DNA from: Cristatella mucedo
Taxonomy: Eukaryota > Bryozoa > Phylactolaemata > Cristatellidae
Reading direction: 5' to 3'
Assembly: GCA_009760855.2 (NCBI GenBank)
Contig: WPIO01000060.1
Location: forward strand, 2,553,501 to 2,617,500
Length of the DNA stretch: 64,000 bases
Both the position numbers and the translations under genes were made by a program. The notes under the pieces were generated by a model. The model ran no database searches. It saw nothing but the letters and a program-made list of their open reading frames with translations, and had not been told where the DNA came from. Of the stretch, positions 23,462 through 34,203 are shown one piece after another (position 1 is the stretch's first letter; each line of letters opens with the position of its first letter).

Positions 23462-23535
23462 TACTAATATTAATTTTGCACTTGATAAAGCGCCATCAAA
23501 GAACTCAATCTCTTTCTAGGAGCTTTACGATTGCT
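23462..23535 (-). mobile_element. Tiny CR1 3'-end fragment, reverse
   Basis: cacttgataaagcgccatca ... ttctaggagctttacgatt in reverse orientation splits the host CR1 between its KIRACL and DTTSKLVHAF segments. Confidence 0.6.
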
Positions 23536-24159
23536 ATGGATACCACGTCTAAGTTGGTCCATGCATTTGAGACATGTCGTCGTGATTCTGTAACTCACTA
23601 ATGTTTTGTCGCTCACTTTTAGGTCACTTCATTCTTTGGCTTCAACATATCTCTCAGATCGATTCCCTCACCATGCCAAGCATAGTACCACCTGCTTTTC
23701 GGAATCCAACAGTCTACCAATACCTTGTACAAACCTTAAGTCCTTTGGAGACCATGCATTTAGTTTGTATGCTCCCAAAGCCTGGAACTCACTCCTGACT
23801 GGCGTCACAACATTCCCTGACTTGGTCACATTTAAATAGAACTTAAAAACCCACCTACTTAGGACATCATTTAGTGGATCCCTGCGATTAGTCCTTCATT
23901 TGTTCATGGGCGCTCTGACACTGTTTATGCTGCCACTAACCATACATGCATGCTGACCCTGTGCATGTCATCCCTAACAATGTTATTCATGTTGTTTCTC
24001 AATGATGATATTACTCACCATTCAATCGCGTTTCCCTTTGCTGCAAATGTAAAGCACCTAGATAGAGATTGAGTTCTCCGAGGGCGCTTTATCAAGTGCA
24101 TTATTATTATTAATTTTGTTATTATCGCAGGCTCCCCCCCCCCCCCCCGCAGGTTGCAA

Positions 24160-24560
24160 ATCCCCCCTTACCGGGCCCGTCTTTTAAGTTGGACCTGGTC
24201 ATCCACAACGTCATTGACGCGGGCATAGTCGATGCAACGGTTCCGTTTGATGGCAGTGAGGACGCACCCGTGGTGGCGGCCCGGATAAAGGTTGATAAGT
24301 ACGAGGCCGTAGCCAGCGGTCAAGTAAGACCGCTGGCTACCGGTCGGCAATAATGTAGTCGGCGCCCTTGCAGCTGGTGGCCAGATAATGTAGCTGGTGG
24401 CCAGATAATGAAGCCTGCCATGACGGATGTCGGAACGGACGTTTCGGAAGCCATTTTTGGGTTAGAAGTATCGTGGTTCCTGTTCCTGAGCCGGGACTCG
24501 TGGGTGGCAACTGTGGCCCCGGCCGGGCTGAGCTCCTTCGGCTAATGTAATATACTGCAT
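24160..24560 (+). mobile_element. R2-like retrotransposon, right piece, D1
   Basis: Sequence encoding KLDLVIHN, DATVPFDGSEDA and RIKVDKYEAV matches D2 from 47726. It ends with the same ggctaatgt ... atattgtaata-type 3' end. About 380 bp of the D2 element between 47337 and 47720 is missing here, replaced by the CR1 nest. Confidence 0.75.
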
Positions 24561-24669
24561 TCTAACATTGTAATACATATCTCTCTTTTTAAATACATAT
24601 TTGCATGCATACACATATATATATATAGTACGTGCACATATATATGTGTATATGTATCTATAAATGCAA

Positions 24670-24836
24670 TTATTATGGCGCACTTGGTAAGACGGTTCCT
24701 TTCACGACCTCGATCCTGAGGTCGTGGGTTCGATTCCAGCAGTGGGCGATTCTGTATCGCCACTGCAAGCGGTGGTGATAGGCGTAAAAGGTTTTTCAGT
24801 CGCTATATAAAAAGATGCTGTTTAATCAGCTAGGAT
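24670..24836 (+). mobile_element. SINE-A, D1-specific, forward
   Basis: B box ggttcgattcc lies at 24727-24737 and the tail ends in cagctagga. D2 reads straight across the equivalent place near 48325 (flank tattcagcgaaac versus tattcagtcaaac here), so this copy inserted after D1 and D2 separated or was lost from D2. Confidence 0.8.
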
Positions 24837-26279
24837 ATTCAGTCAAACCTTTTAAGATGTGTGACTCTAGGTATTGCATATAATTTGGCTAACATTTACA
24901 GGTATCTCTGATTAAAAGCTGCTCGCCAAAGATTTGAGTGCACGACTTGAACCAAGCACTCACGTTAATCAGAGTACATACCGCGATCAAAAAATGATTC
25001 CATATTTTGGATTACATAAATAAGATTCACTGAGACTGGGTCACTTTGCTCAATACCAGCGTTGAGCAATGCTTAAATAAAATGGATGTAGTGAATATAA
25101 TGACGAGCAGTGAGCTCGAGGTCGCCATAGCAGCCGCCGCACCGTAGCTCATCGCAGCGAGCGCCCTGCTGCTCGCGGCCTGGCGCGCCGCCTCCCGCCT
25201 ATTTCTACGCCAAGCGACTGCGGCGGCGGCCGCCACCAACGAGCAGCTGCTGCTGCGGCGGCAGTCCGGCAGTCAGCGGAAGTCCAAGCTGCGCGGCCGC
25301 TGGGAGCTGCACCCAGGCGGCCAGTCGCCGCTGGCGGCGGTGACGGCGGCGGTGGCCGCGGCGGCGCCACCGAATGCTGAAGAGCGGGCGAGTGATGGGC
25401 TATCGCCGTCTGCATGCGCACGCGCTCACCAACAAAGGTTGACGACTCTGCGTCGGCGGGGCTGAGTTCACCAGTTCACCGGCGGCTGCGATCCGGGCTC
25501 GCCGCTGCCGGGTGAACTGTTTGGCCGGTCGAACGACCGTCGCGCCAACGAGCTAACTCCGGCGCACTTGCTCGACTGAAAAGATGTCAAGAGCTCGGGC
25601 ACCGTTCCTCTGCGTGAGCATGCGTCGGTGACGGCGCTTTGATGCTCTTTGCATCGATTTGAAGCGTCGTGTCGGTTGCCGATGGTTGGAGCCGAAGCGC
25701 GGCCATCTTTCGCGCAAACGGAACCAAAGCTGGTATTCGTTCCCGCCTCTTTTCATGCGACACCACCAGACCTCGTGCGCTTTCATGTTGCCCCAATCAC
25801 CAACGACGCACTGCCGTGGGTCTTTTTCTTCAAGGTCATGTGGATCGGCTCTCAACCTCCTCAACCTCCCCCCCCCCAGCCCGGCCCCGGTTAATAGTGC
25901 AAAACGTGTTCGGGTCGAGCGCATCGGAAGCGGGACTATGCCGAGCCTGCATTTACTGTATCGTTGCGAACGCCAAAAATTCCATGCAAAGAGATTGAGG
26001 AGAAAGTTTCGAATTCTTGTTTGATAGGCTAGATGCACGAGCCGGAAGTCGTGCATTCGACGCATTACATTTCAGTCGATCGCTTTGGTCTGCAACGCTC
26101 TTTTTTCTGTGATGGGTAAAGAGTTAAGGAGGCAAACAAAAAATGCCACAGTAGTAGAAGAAACCGCCGGAGCGGAAAATTAAAGCCAATCGTAAAGCTG
26201 GAAGTAGAAGACAAAAAATTGAATGAACGGCTAAAGGCATACTCAGGATGCGGGCTTTACTCTGTAGACAATAAATTAG

Positions 26280-26645
26280 CTGTTCCTTTCCTAAGCCTAA
26301 AGGCCGTTGGCGACAGAAGCTTTTGCTTCGAGGGTTCTAAAACTGTGTAACTCCCATCCACGCTTCTATCGCAACGACATCCGCTCCCCAGCTGCCGACT
26401 GTAGCACATCCTTTCCAGCCGTTCTGAGTCGCTACTGCCATGCTACGTCACTTCCTCGACAGCCCTCCTAAACCAGCTACACTTCTCACTTTCTCTTCGT
26501 TTAGTGGGATATAAAAAATCTTGGCGACCGCAGTTATACGTACTGAAAGCCGCTTAATCTATGAGTAGGTCATAGTTAACTCAGCTGCGTAAAAAACCCA
26601 CGTAGTCCTTGCGGCTTTGTTGACGTACAGACGGAGATACGGCTA
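26280..26645 (+). mobile_element. 3' end of the same CR1/L2 LINE family
   Basis: From aaggccgttggcgacagaag to the 3' terminus it aligns with 3216-3565 and 32356-32695. Shared marks include tgaaagccgcttaatctatg and the closing gacggagatacg. It lies in the unique spacer between D1 and D2 and has no intact frame. Confidence 0.75.
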
Positions 26646-27035
26646 GATGAGCATCAGCTGAGGTCCCAATCGTACAGCAGTTAATGAACAGAGAGTTTTG
26701 GTCTGAATTATGCCAGAAGAACGAGGTGAGCTGACAATGCCGCGCTTTGGTGCTAGTTTTGCTCTCGACGCTCTGCTGCTCACTCGCTCGCTCGCTTTCG
26801 CCGTCGGTCCGCATGCTTTATCGATCGTCCAGCCTCTGCCAGACCACTTCCGCAGGTTCTTTTCGCACGCTAGAGTGCGAGGCGGCGGCGGCGGCCGGCT
26901 CGGACGCAGTCCCGCCACCAATGGCCAGCCAGTAAGCTGCGGCGGCGGTGGCGGAGGGCGGTGAGCCGGCCAACTCGATTAAGGCTCTAGCTAATGCTCG
27001 ACTTACGCAGCGCCGTGCGTTTTTATGATCAGAAG

Positions 27036-27107
27036 CGAGAATAGCGATCGACGATGAGGCGAGATTAGCGATCGACGATGAGGTGAGATTAGCGATCAAC
27101 GACGATG
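27036..27107. repeat. Three 24-bp tandem repeats
   Basis: Units beginning agaatagcgatcgacgatga and agattagcgatcgacgatga recur every 24 bp at about 27036, 27060 and 27084. On the minus strand they give an 8-residue IANLASSS-like repeat in an otherwise unrecognised frame. Confidence 0.7.
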
Positions 27108-28740
27108 TACACAGACAGTAAGTTTACTTTTTTTCAACAGCTTAGTGGTTGATTTGCCACCCCCCCCCCGCTGTGCTAACCGCTCGATTCGCGAGCAGCG
27201 GCCGAGCAGAGTGGAGCGGACAAGCGAGCCATCGGCGACGCGGGCGAGTACATCCGCCACCGCCGCCGCGCCCGCAGCTCGAACCGCCGCAGGCCAAAGC
27301 GAGGCTACAAGAGTGGCTGCGGTTGCTTCGAGGCGCGCGCTAACTTTACCGGATGACTTGTTGCGCGCAGTACGCTCGCCTCGCTGCCCTCGCCTGGGCA
27401 ACAGCGCCCGTTTGCGTTGGATCACGATGCGATGCGACGCGCGACACTAACGAACGGGAGCGCGAGCTAGGTTTGAGACGCCGACGCTGCGGAAGCGCGG
27501 TTTGTTATAATAAGTGAGCCAACAATGTTCGCAGAGAGCTCATGAAAATTTTCAAAAAATTTTGGTGCAGCGCAAGTATATCCGCCGTCTTCGAGCTGTA
27601 GCTTGCGAGGTGGTCGTGTCTGAAAAACTCTTTCGGATGTGGGTCCAATGAGAACAGCTCGCAGAATTCTAACTAAATATGACGAGTCAGTGCACGCTTC
27701 ACGTGCTGAACTTATGAGCATTAAGCGGGCGTAGCAAGCAATATGTCTACACCTACAAAAAGCTAGGTTAATTTCTTAGTACGCTAAGTTCCTCCATGAT
27801 GTCACTTATTCGTTAATATTTTCTTAGTGCTTACACAGTCGTACAACAAAGGTAGAGCGACGGCGATCGATTGTCGAACAAGGAGGGGTGATAATTTAAT
27901 ATTTGCACATATAGCTGCATCATGGATTGCCACAATTTATATTTAACACTGATAACTTGAATTAATTAGGCGCATTTAAACGTAAAAGAGATTATCTAAG
28001 GGCGACCATTGCATAAAATCAGCAGCTTACACTCTCTGCATTACACCTGCAGTGACGACAGGTACTGCCGCTACGGCCTAGCTTCAGGTTTGCACAGTTG
28101 AGTTAGCGCATTTAAAAAGCTGACCGATAAGTGTAAGTGACAGTTTTGCCGGCGTTCTTAAATGGTCCGCGAATTAATGGTGGACTTAAGAAATTCTCAT
28201 TCAATACAATTATTGAATGAATTAAGATCAAGATTCGGCAGAAGCTGATTAGCTGAACAGCTAAGGCTGTCTCTCTCCAATAGCGACAGAGTGACCGGAA
28301 AGAAGAAGCAGAATCGCTGGTACGAATTCACGATCGTGACGCCGTTTCCAGCCGGTTAAACAACAACGTGCCGGAAAAAAAATCAGAATCACGACGAAGT
28401 CCACCAAAGTCACTTTTTTCTGGCCAGACAAAGAGATGAAACCTGATTATGTACTTACTATTATTATCGCGGCTATTTAATCAATAAAAAGCCGCAGTCG
28501 TGTAGGAATCGCTGAGTCGACTCCCGCATTCTCATTCACTGTCGCAGGAGCAATGGCCAACCGACGGGAGCATTAGGGCTGCTGAGTCACAGCTGATCAA
28601 TTCGCTGGGACAGACTGCAAAGTAATCAATGCTGCGGGCCACAGGATCCGGAAGCTAGAAAGTACTACTCTGGCGGTGCTTGCTCTAAGACGGCAATTTA
28701 AAGTAACGCATGTCTAGCTGCAAATCCACTAAGTCGCATA

Positions 28741-28970
28741 GACTAATAATAATAATAATAATAATGCACTTGATAAAGCGCTCTCAGAGAACTCGATCTC
28801 TTTCTAGGCGCTTCGCATTTGCTGCAAGGGAAATGCAATTTAATCTTGAGTAATATCAAGCTTAATAAACAAACAAAATTAATGACATGGTTGGAGGTGA
28901 CATGCACGGGGTCAGCATGCAAATGAGGTTAGCGCCAGCATGCACAGTGTCAGCACGCATAAGCACATAG
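28741..28970 (-). mobile_element. CR1 3' fragment at the left edge of D2
   Basis: (TAA)n, cacttgataaagcgctctca, and the 3' UTR with gacatgcacggggtcagcat. It ends where D2/D3 similarity begins, so it lies outside or at the junction of the duplicon. Confidence 0.75.
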
Positions 28971-29317
28971 ACTACTGCTGCCGACTAGCGCCTGTGAACG
29001 GCCGACAGAGAATGGTGGCTACAGCGTCGCAGTTGCTGGGCGACCGTCGTGCGACAACCCTAGCTCAGGCACTAGCACAGCCCTCTAGCACCGGAGGTGG
29101 AAAATGAGGCTGCTGACGGGCAGACGCATCGACTTGATAGTGCATAGCCCGGCGGACATAGCTCTGAGAGATTTTTTCAGGGACTAAAGCACAATCAGAG
29201 TCCAGATGTAGGCAATCTTTGTAAAATAAGCAGGTGAATTATCCAGCTTTCACCAGCCGAGCTATAAGTGGCGACGCTCGGCACGTGGCTTACAGCTGAA
29301 ATAAATCCCCTAGCTAA

Positions 29318-29351
29318 AAGAGGCTGTTGATTCAGCTAGTACTTTTTTTTT
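29318..29351 (+). mobile_element. SINE-A tail fragment, forward
   Basis: ctaaaagaggctgttgattc followed by agctagtac and a T run matches the 3' tail of SINE-A on the plus strand. No tRNA head is seen upstream, so it is a fragment or the far arm of an inverted duplication. The same arrangement is at 50874-50916 in D3. Confidence 0.6.
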
Positions 29352-29414
29352 ATTGTAGACACTTTCATGCGTTGCATACTTTGAGGAAAGCAGGCTGCCC
29401 TCGATGCAGAATTA

Positions 29415-29583
29415 AAAAAATACTAGCTGATTTAGCAGCCTCTTTTAGCATAGCGACAGAAGAGCCTTTCCGGCTATCACCACCGCTTGCCGTGGCAATA
29501 AAGGATCGCCCACTACAGGATTCGAACCCACGGCTTCGGGACCAAGGTCTTGAAAAGCAACCACCTTACAAAGAGCTGGCAAC
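29415..29583 (-). mobile_element. SINE-A in D2, reverse
   Basis: This is the copy of the SINE at 27-195, almost identical to it. Its tail faces an opposite-strand SINE-A tail (29320-29351) across about 60 bp, giving an inverted pair. Confidence 0.8.
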
Positions 29584-30144
29584 ACCACGTTGAAGCAGTC
29601 CCAAGAGTGCTGGCGGGATAGGGTAGGCAACACCGACTGTGCTGCCCAGGAAAACGCTTAACAATACACGAGGCAATGTATCCACGATGCACCAGAGCCA
29701 TCGGCAAGCCATTTCAGCATCCACTGCTGTGAAGCCCAGCTAAATGGAGCAGAATACAATTACAAACTCTCTAGTCAACTGTTGCTACTTCCATGGATGG
29801 GGCCAGAATGGCTACCTAAAATATGCAATGAGATCCGTGCACAAAAGTCCGTGCACAAAAACGAGGATAGTAGTGTGGCTAGGATACATCAGCGAACATG
29901 AATGCACTCATGGCCACCGGGTGTGGGACCTCTGGCTTGCATCGCGTACCGAATCCTGCATGTGTGGTCCTGTGAAGCAAGCAGGAGCTAAAAAAGACAG
30001 CACAAAATGGTGAAATAGCCGCGTCTCCAGCTTGAATTTAAGATACTCCAAACCATTTCAGGTAGCGCCCTCTGCAGGTAGCTAGCTCTGCAGGTAGTGC
30101 CCTCTGCAAGTAGCACTCGCAGAGCAGCTTTGCATCGTGAGTAA

Positions 30145-30693
30145 TCACTGCAGCGTAGGGGGCGTTGCATTATCACTCGACCCTATCATTATCTGCCCTA
30201 CATTGGCCAGGCTGGAAAGTAGCGAAGAATGAGCACGTGCATAAATGAGAGTGGCAATTACAAGACTAATAGTTTCTGCCGCGACAATTGTCGCGAACCT
30301 TCGCCTGAGATCTCGCAGGCTCGTTAAATGATCGGTGCTAATTATAACCATTTTTTGTGGCGAGTAGCTGGCCAAAAAATAAACGAATAGCTGAATGAAC
30401 GACAACGCCAAGGTGCCACGTTTCCGTTTTAAAGAGGAGCTCCTGTCATTTCGGTTTTTATCTACGTTGCTCTGTTGACTCTCAAAAGAGCAGCCCAAAT
30501 GAGACCCAAGGACGAGAACACTTAAAGAGAAAGAATAGAACAGGAATATGAGACTACAAGAGTAGTATTTTGGCAGTGCTGAGGCCGTAAGCAAAACATT
30601 TGTTTTAACACGACCACAATAAAAAACAAGCGGTAGACGCTGTAGCCTAGCAGCCAGCATAGATTTCTTATGCTGAGGCATGGACTCACACAT
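30145..30693 (-). CDS. Unrecognised hydrophobic ORF shared by D2 and D3
   Basis: A 182-codon minus frame with hydrophobic runs (SLIFLFYSFSLSVLVLG, FIQLFVYFLA, TISLVIATLIYARAHS). The last ~95 codons align in the same frame with D3 54579-54974 (FIQLFIHF, TISLVIPTLIHARAHS, YNATPPT) despite clear DNA divergence. D1 has a stop and the 236-bp deletion, so it is broken there. No splice or start evidence was found; it may be chance or old retroelement coding. Confidence 0.25.
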   Translation of the reverse strand: MCESMPQHKKSMLAARLQRLPLVFYCGRVKTNVLLTASALPKYYSCSLIFLFYSFSLSVLVLGSHLGCSFESQQSNVDKNRNDRSSSLKRKRGTLALSFIQLFVYFLASYSPQKMVIISTDHLTSLRDLRRRFATIVAAETISLVIATLIYARAHSSLLSSLANVGQIMIGSSDNATPPTLQ

Positions 30694-31374
30694 GAGCCCA
30701 AGTTGTCATTAGTACAAAAATACATTCTCATTGCACACGCGCATTGCATACAAAATCCATGAACTGAGTTTTGTTCCTCGACATTCAGCGAAAGAACAGC
30801 GCTCCAACAGCAATTTGGAGAGAAATTCCCCCTCGATCTCGCCGAACCTTTGCTCGGCAGACGGCAGGGCTATAGCAGTAGAGGCGGCGGTTCGAGTTGC
30901 CCATCCGGAAGTGGCGATATATCGCCGCCTTGGGCGTCGGCGCGCCCATTTGGCTTCATTCCGGCACACGTGAAGCTCGGGCCTCTGAGCGAGCAGTGGG
31001 CAGAAAGCGCTTCCGCTTGCTCGGTCGAGGCGACGGCGAGAGCTGGGCTTGCTCATTCAGGCCTCAGGCCCTCGCAACGGCATCTGCTTCCTGCCAAGTA
31101 GCTCCCGGATGTTGAATGGGCACCAGCTAGCACCTGCAAACGCGGACGCTTGCTCGCTCAGACCGAGGTCCGCACTGCTCAGTTGCCGCTAGATGATGAC
31201 CAACGAACCCGTGCACGTGGCTTCGTAAAAATTAGCGAAATCTGCTGCCGCTGGCAGTGCCTGCTGATACGGTCGGCTGGGTTAGCGGAACGGCTGGCCT
31301 CGAAAACCATTTGGAGGACTCGATTACCGATAGTGACATAGTTTCTGCCGAAGTAGTTGCAGCAGCGGCTGAAA

Positions 31375-32695
31375 CTGCTGGATCTATCAGCTGCCTTAGA
31401 CACTATAGATCACGAGGTTCTGCATCAACCATTGAGAACAACGATCGGTCTAGCAGACGAAGCACTGGCATGGTTTAAATCTTACTTATCTGATCATGTT
31501 CAATCCGTGTCGTGTAAGGTCAGGTCTAACACGAGAAGGGTCACATGTGGAGTCCCTCAGGGGTCTTTATTCGTTCCCTTGCTGTTCTCTGCTTATACTT
31601 AACCTCTAGAATAAGTGATTAAGGCCCATGGAATAAGATATAACTTGTATGCTGATGATGCTCAGCTGTATTCGTCATTCAAACCGTCTGAATCTGCTGC
31701 GGCAACTGAGAAACTGAATGCTTGCCTTGCCGATATTCGATCCTGGATGTCGGAAAACTTCCTGAAATTAAATGACAACAAAACTGAACTACTGCTCTTA
31801 GGACACCCTAAGCGTGTGGCTGGAATGAAAGGCTTTGCTCTTCTAATAGGTGATACTGTAGTGCGAGCATCACCAAGTGCTTGAAGTCTACGTGTCTATT
31901 TTGAGAGCTGCTTAGATTTAAAAGCTTCTTCATTCAGAAGACTGATTCTACAGCTAGCCATCACGTCCGATCCCTGTCTAATATTAGGAACTGTCTTCCA
32001 CAGTTGCTTGCAAAAGAATTAACTGGCTCCTTAGCTTTGTCTCGAATTGATTATTGTAATTCACATTTGGCTGGGCTACCAAGACTAGCAACTAGGCCAC
32101 TAAAGCACGCTTTTAATATTGCTGCAAGACTATTTTTAAAGTCCTAGAGGTTTGAGCACGTGCCTCCTTTGCTAAAATAGCTATGATGGCTGTCGGTTGA
32201 TCAACGGATACAGAGCAAAGTTCTTACGCTGACTCACAAGTCCCGCCATCGCTTGGCTCTTCTAAAACCCAGCTGAGCTGCTGCATCAGTTTCCGCCTCT
32301 TCGCGCCCTCAGGTTCTGTATGGACAATATTATTAACTCTTCCACTCCTCAGCTTAAAGACCGTTGGCGACAGAATCTTGAGCTCTGCATGTCCTGGACT
32401 GTGGAACTTGCTTCTACAATTCTTACGCAATGACAACTACTCTCCTGCTGCCGACTGTTGCTCATCTTTTCTAGCGGTCCTGGGCTGCTCTTTTTATGGT
32501 GCTCGTTACCTTAACTTCTCTCCTGACTCTGCCGTGCTTCCCACTTTCTCTTTGTTGCATGAGACCAAGTCTGTTGGCTACCGAATGCGTACCGAAGCCG
32601 CTTAGGCTGTGAGTGTGCTATACGAAACGCTCCAGCATAACACCGATATAGTTTTTATGGCTTTGCAGAGTAACAGAAGAAGATAGATTACGTTA
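31375..32695 (+). mobile_element. CR1/L2-type LINE, 5'-truncated (D2)
   Basis: This is the D2 copy of the LINE at 2245, about 97% alike. It shares the same stop and frameshift after LLFSAYT, so the element was already dead when copied. Unlike D1 it keeps YADD (31648-31659), showing that D1's YAHD is a later change. Its 3' end read antisense supplies the last ~31 codons of the open frame ending at 32602. Confidence 0.85.
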
Positions 32696-33473
32696 CCGAG
32701 CAAAACCGTAGCGGTCGTCTGCGGCGGCGCGATTGTCAGAGTGCCAGCTAGCGCGGCTATTGGTGGCGGAGGCGAAGCGCGTGTCGTTAGCTCAGCAGCC
32801 GCTGAAGTAGCGTGCGACCAAAGCGAGTCCATGGCAGAGGCCTTAGCCTCCGCCGAAGTCAATGGTGTCCACAGGTGTGGTCGCCTTTGCTGCCTCAGCC
32901 GCTGGTCTTCGTCGTCTTGGATCTTTTTTCGCCGTCTTCGCCGTCGTTTCTTCGCCGTCCGCCGTCTTCGCTGTCCGCAGTCTTCGCCGTCTTCGCCGTC
33001 TTCGCCGTCTTCGCCGTCTTCGCCGTCTTCGCCGTCTTCGCCGTCTTCGCCGTCTTCGCCGTCTTCGCCGTCTTCGCCGTCTTCGCCGTCTTCGCCGTCT
33101 TCGCCGTCTTCGCCGTCTTCGCCGTCTTCGCCGTCTTCGCTGTCTTCGCTGTCTTCGCTGTCTTCGCTGTCTTCGCTGTCTTCGTCGTCTTCGCTGTCTT
33201 CGCTGTCTTCGCTGTCTTCGCTGTCTTCGCTGTTTTCACAGCTTCCGCCGGAAACGCTGTGAGTCATGCTTGGCTGAGTAGTATGCGGCTGAGTCTTGGT
33301 CGGCTTGGTCTTTTTTAGTGAAGTCGTGGTCAGCGGATTCGCAGTAGCCTGAATAGTGGTCGGCTGAGTATTGGTCAGCTGAGGTGTGTTTACCGGTGTC
33401 GGATTCAGCTGGGTCAATTTCCATGTAGTGGTTTTCAGCTGAGTCGTGGTTGCTGACGCATATGCAGCAGTTT
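32602..33473 (-). CDS. PAN-gene exon 2 with (EDG)n/(EDS)n tract, D2
   Basis: It starts after the acceptor gcttaattacag (ends at 33474) in the same phase as D1. It encodes ETAAYASAT, a Thr/Pro/Gln/Lys linker with LNPTPVNTP, then EDS units and EDG units built from an almost perfect 9-bp repeat (about 32979-33240, roughly 29 units). A basic stretch rich in Arg and Lys follows, then Ala/Pro-rich sequence. The last ~31 codons, including hydrophobic VIYLLLLLC, are read antisense from the LINE 3' end. The frame is open for about 290 codons. Whether the LINE-derived end is really translated is unknown. Confidence 0.55.
32979..33240. repeat. 9-bp coding minisatellite (GCCGTCTTC)n
   Basis: About 29 units; the left part is gccgtcttc and the right part gctgtcttc, encoding EDG and EDS on the minus strand. 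Confidence 0.95.
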
Positions 33474-33883
33474 CTGTAATTAAGCAGGTAAAATACGAAC
33501 CAGGGGGTGATGTGGAACCGATCAATTCGCAACAGTATGCCGTGACGAAGCTCCTTGAACTCTTCAGCGCCAGAGTCAGCCAGCTCAGGCGACGCTCGGC
33601 GCTCGTGCAGCATGTGCAGCAAGCTGCTGCTGCAAGCTAGCCCTGCGGAAAGCGCACGCTCTGCTTGCGATCTTTAGCTGCCAAGTACGCCGCCTTTAAC
33701 GAGCAAGTAGTCGCCTACTCATTTATAGACGAGATCGAGGCAGTGCAACGTGATTAACCTGAGATTTGTCGCAAAGCTGCTACAATATCATAGATCGAGA
33801 CACACACGAGAGAGAGAGAGAGAGAGAGGGACAGAGAGAGAGAGAGAGAGAGAAAGAATGAGAGAAACAGAGAAGAAGAGAGT

Positions 33884-33924
<41 letters not shown>

Positions 33925-34002
33925 CGAAAGAGACAAACACAAACGCACACAAACACACAAACAAGTATGGACGACGGCCAACTGTGGCCGACACCGACGA
34001 AC
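33474..34002 (-). other. Intron between PAN exon and repeat exon, D2
   Basis: The inferred 529-bp intron has the same boundaries as D1 and holds interrupted (AG)n at about 33808-33930 on plus. The D2 tract carries more interruptions than D1's. Confidence 0.5.
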
Positions 34003-34203
34003 CTGTTTGATTACTGTAGAACATGCCGTCTTCTTTCGACGGCAAGGTAAGCCTCCTCAGCAAACGACACGCTCCCACCTCGCTGCGGAAGTAGAAGCCG
34101 ACGCAGTCACTTTGTAGCATGCAGTCCAGGCTGCACTTAACCAGCGATGCTCCGGTCGAACGCTGCAGAGTCGCCGCATCGTCGAAGGTGGCTGTGGGAA
34201 ACG
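34003..34203 (-). CDS. PAN/Apple-type domain exon 1 (internal), D2
   Basis: It is the counterpart of 4877-5077 with identical length and phase. Residues KCSLDCMLQSDCVGFYFR and VGACRLLRR keep all four cysteines. The donor ACAG|GTTCGT and the acceptor aatcgcag are preserved, and the frame also stays open upstream of the acceptor. Changes relative to D1 are mostly conservative (Y/F, A/T), which fits selection on the protein, though three sequences are too few to prove it. Confidence 0.65.

Larger units (their letters stand above)
19905..24118 (+). mobile_element. Near-full-length CR1/L2-type LINE ORF2, mosaic of nested insertions
   Basis: It opens with SYDRQQLLSLRHRR (about 19914), typical of the start of L2/CR1 ORF2. 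An AP-type endonuclease region follows (VAVVYRPP about 20505, HGPTHIKGHTLDEIF about 20700, CLSDHIQISF about 20790). Reverse-transcriptase pieces come next (VVRPLLKRATLD about 21842, SGFRANHFTESALL about 22556, VLFTVYI about 22857, LGFHFYVDNTQ about 23165), then the C-terminal region from 23410 and the 3' end at 24118. Four other repeats and a microsatellite interrupt it; many stops; non-functional. Confidence 0.8.
1..25075. repeat. Duplicon copy D1 (left-truncated)
   Basis: Position 1 matches 29389 and the two stay collinear to about 25075/48555. Shared landmarks in order are SINE-A, LINE, PAN gene exons, SINE-B, reverse R2-like element, dead PAN exon, CR1 pieces and forward R2-like end. Identity to D2 is about 96-97% by eye up to about 3800 and about 85% after that. 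D1-specific additions include a 485-bp tandem duplication, a 377-bp insertion, a CR1, a LINE tail, a 4.5-kb CR1 nest and a SINE. It lacks 236 bp that D2 has at 30061-30300. Confidence 0.9.
25076..28740. other. Spacer between D1 and D2, GC-rich parts
   Basis: Not shared with the other spacer. 25100-25530 and 26690-27480 are rich in GC and CpG with (GGC)n-like runs, and resemble promoter/CpG-rich DNA, but no splice-supported gene was found. Open frames there (for example minus 25149-25421) are Ala/Pro/Arg-rich composition effects. A LINE end lies at 26280-26645. 27480-28740 is AT-richer with nothing recognised. Confidence 0.4.

Noticed and set aside
32979-33240. CRISPR-like array
   Set aside because: Contiguous 9-bp units with no spacers, in a eukaryotic coding context.
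32812-33318. Long plus-strand frames over the D2 minisatellite
   Set aside because: Same cause: every frame of a 9-bp repeat without stops is open on both strands.
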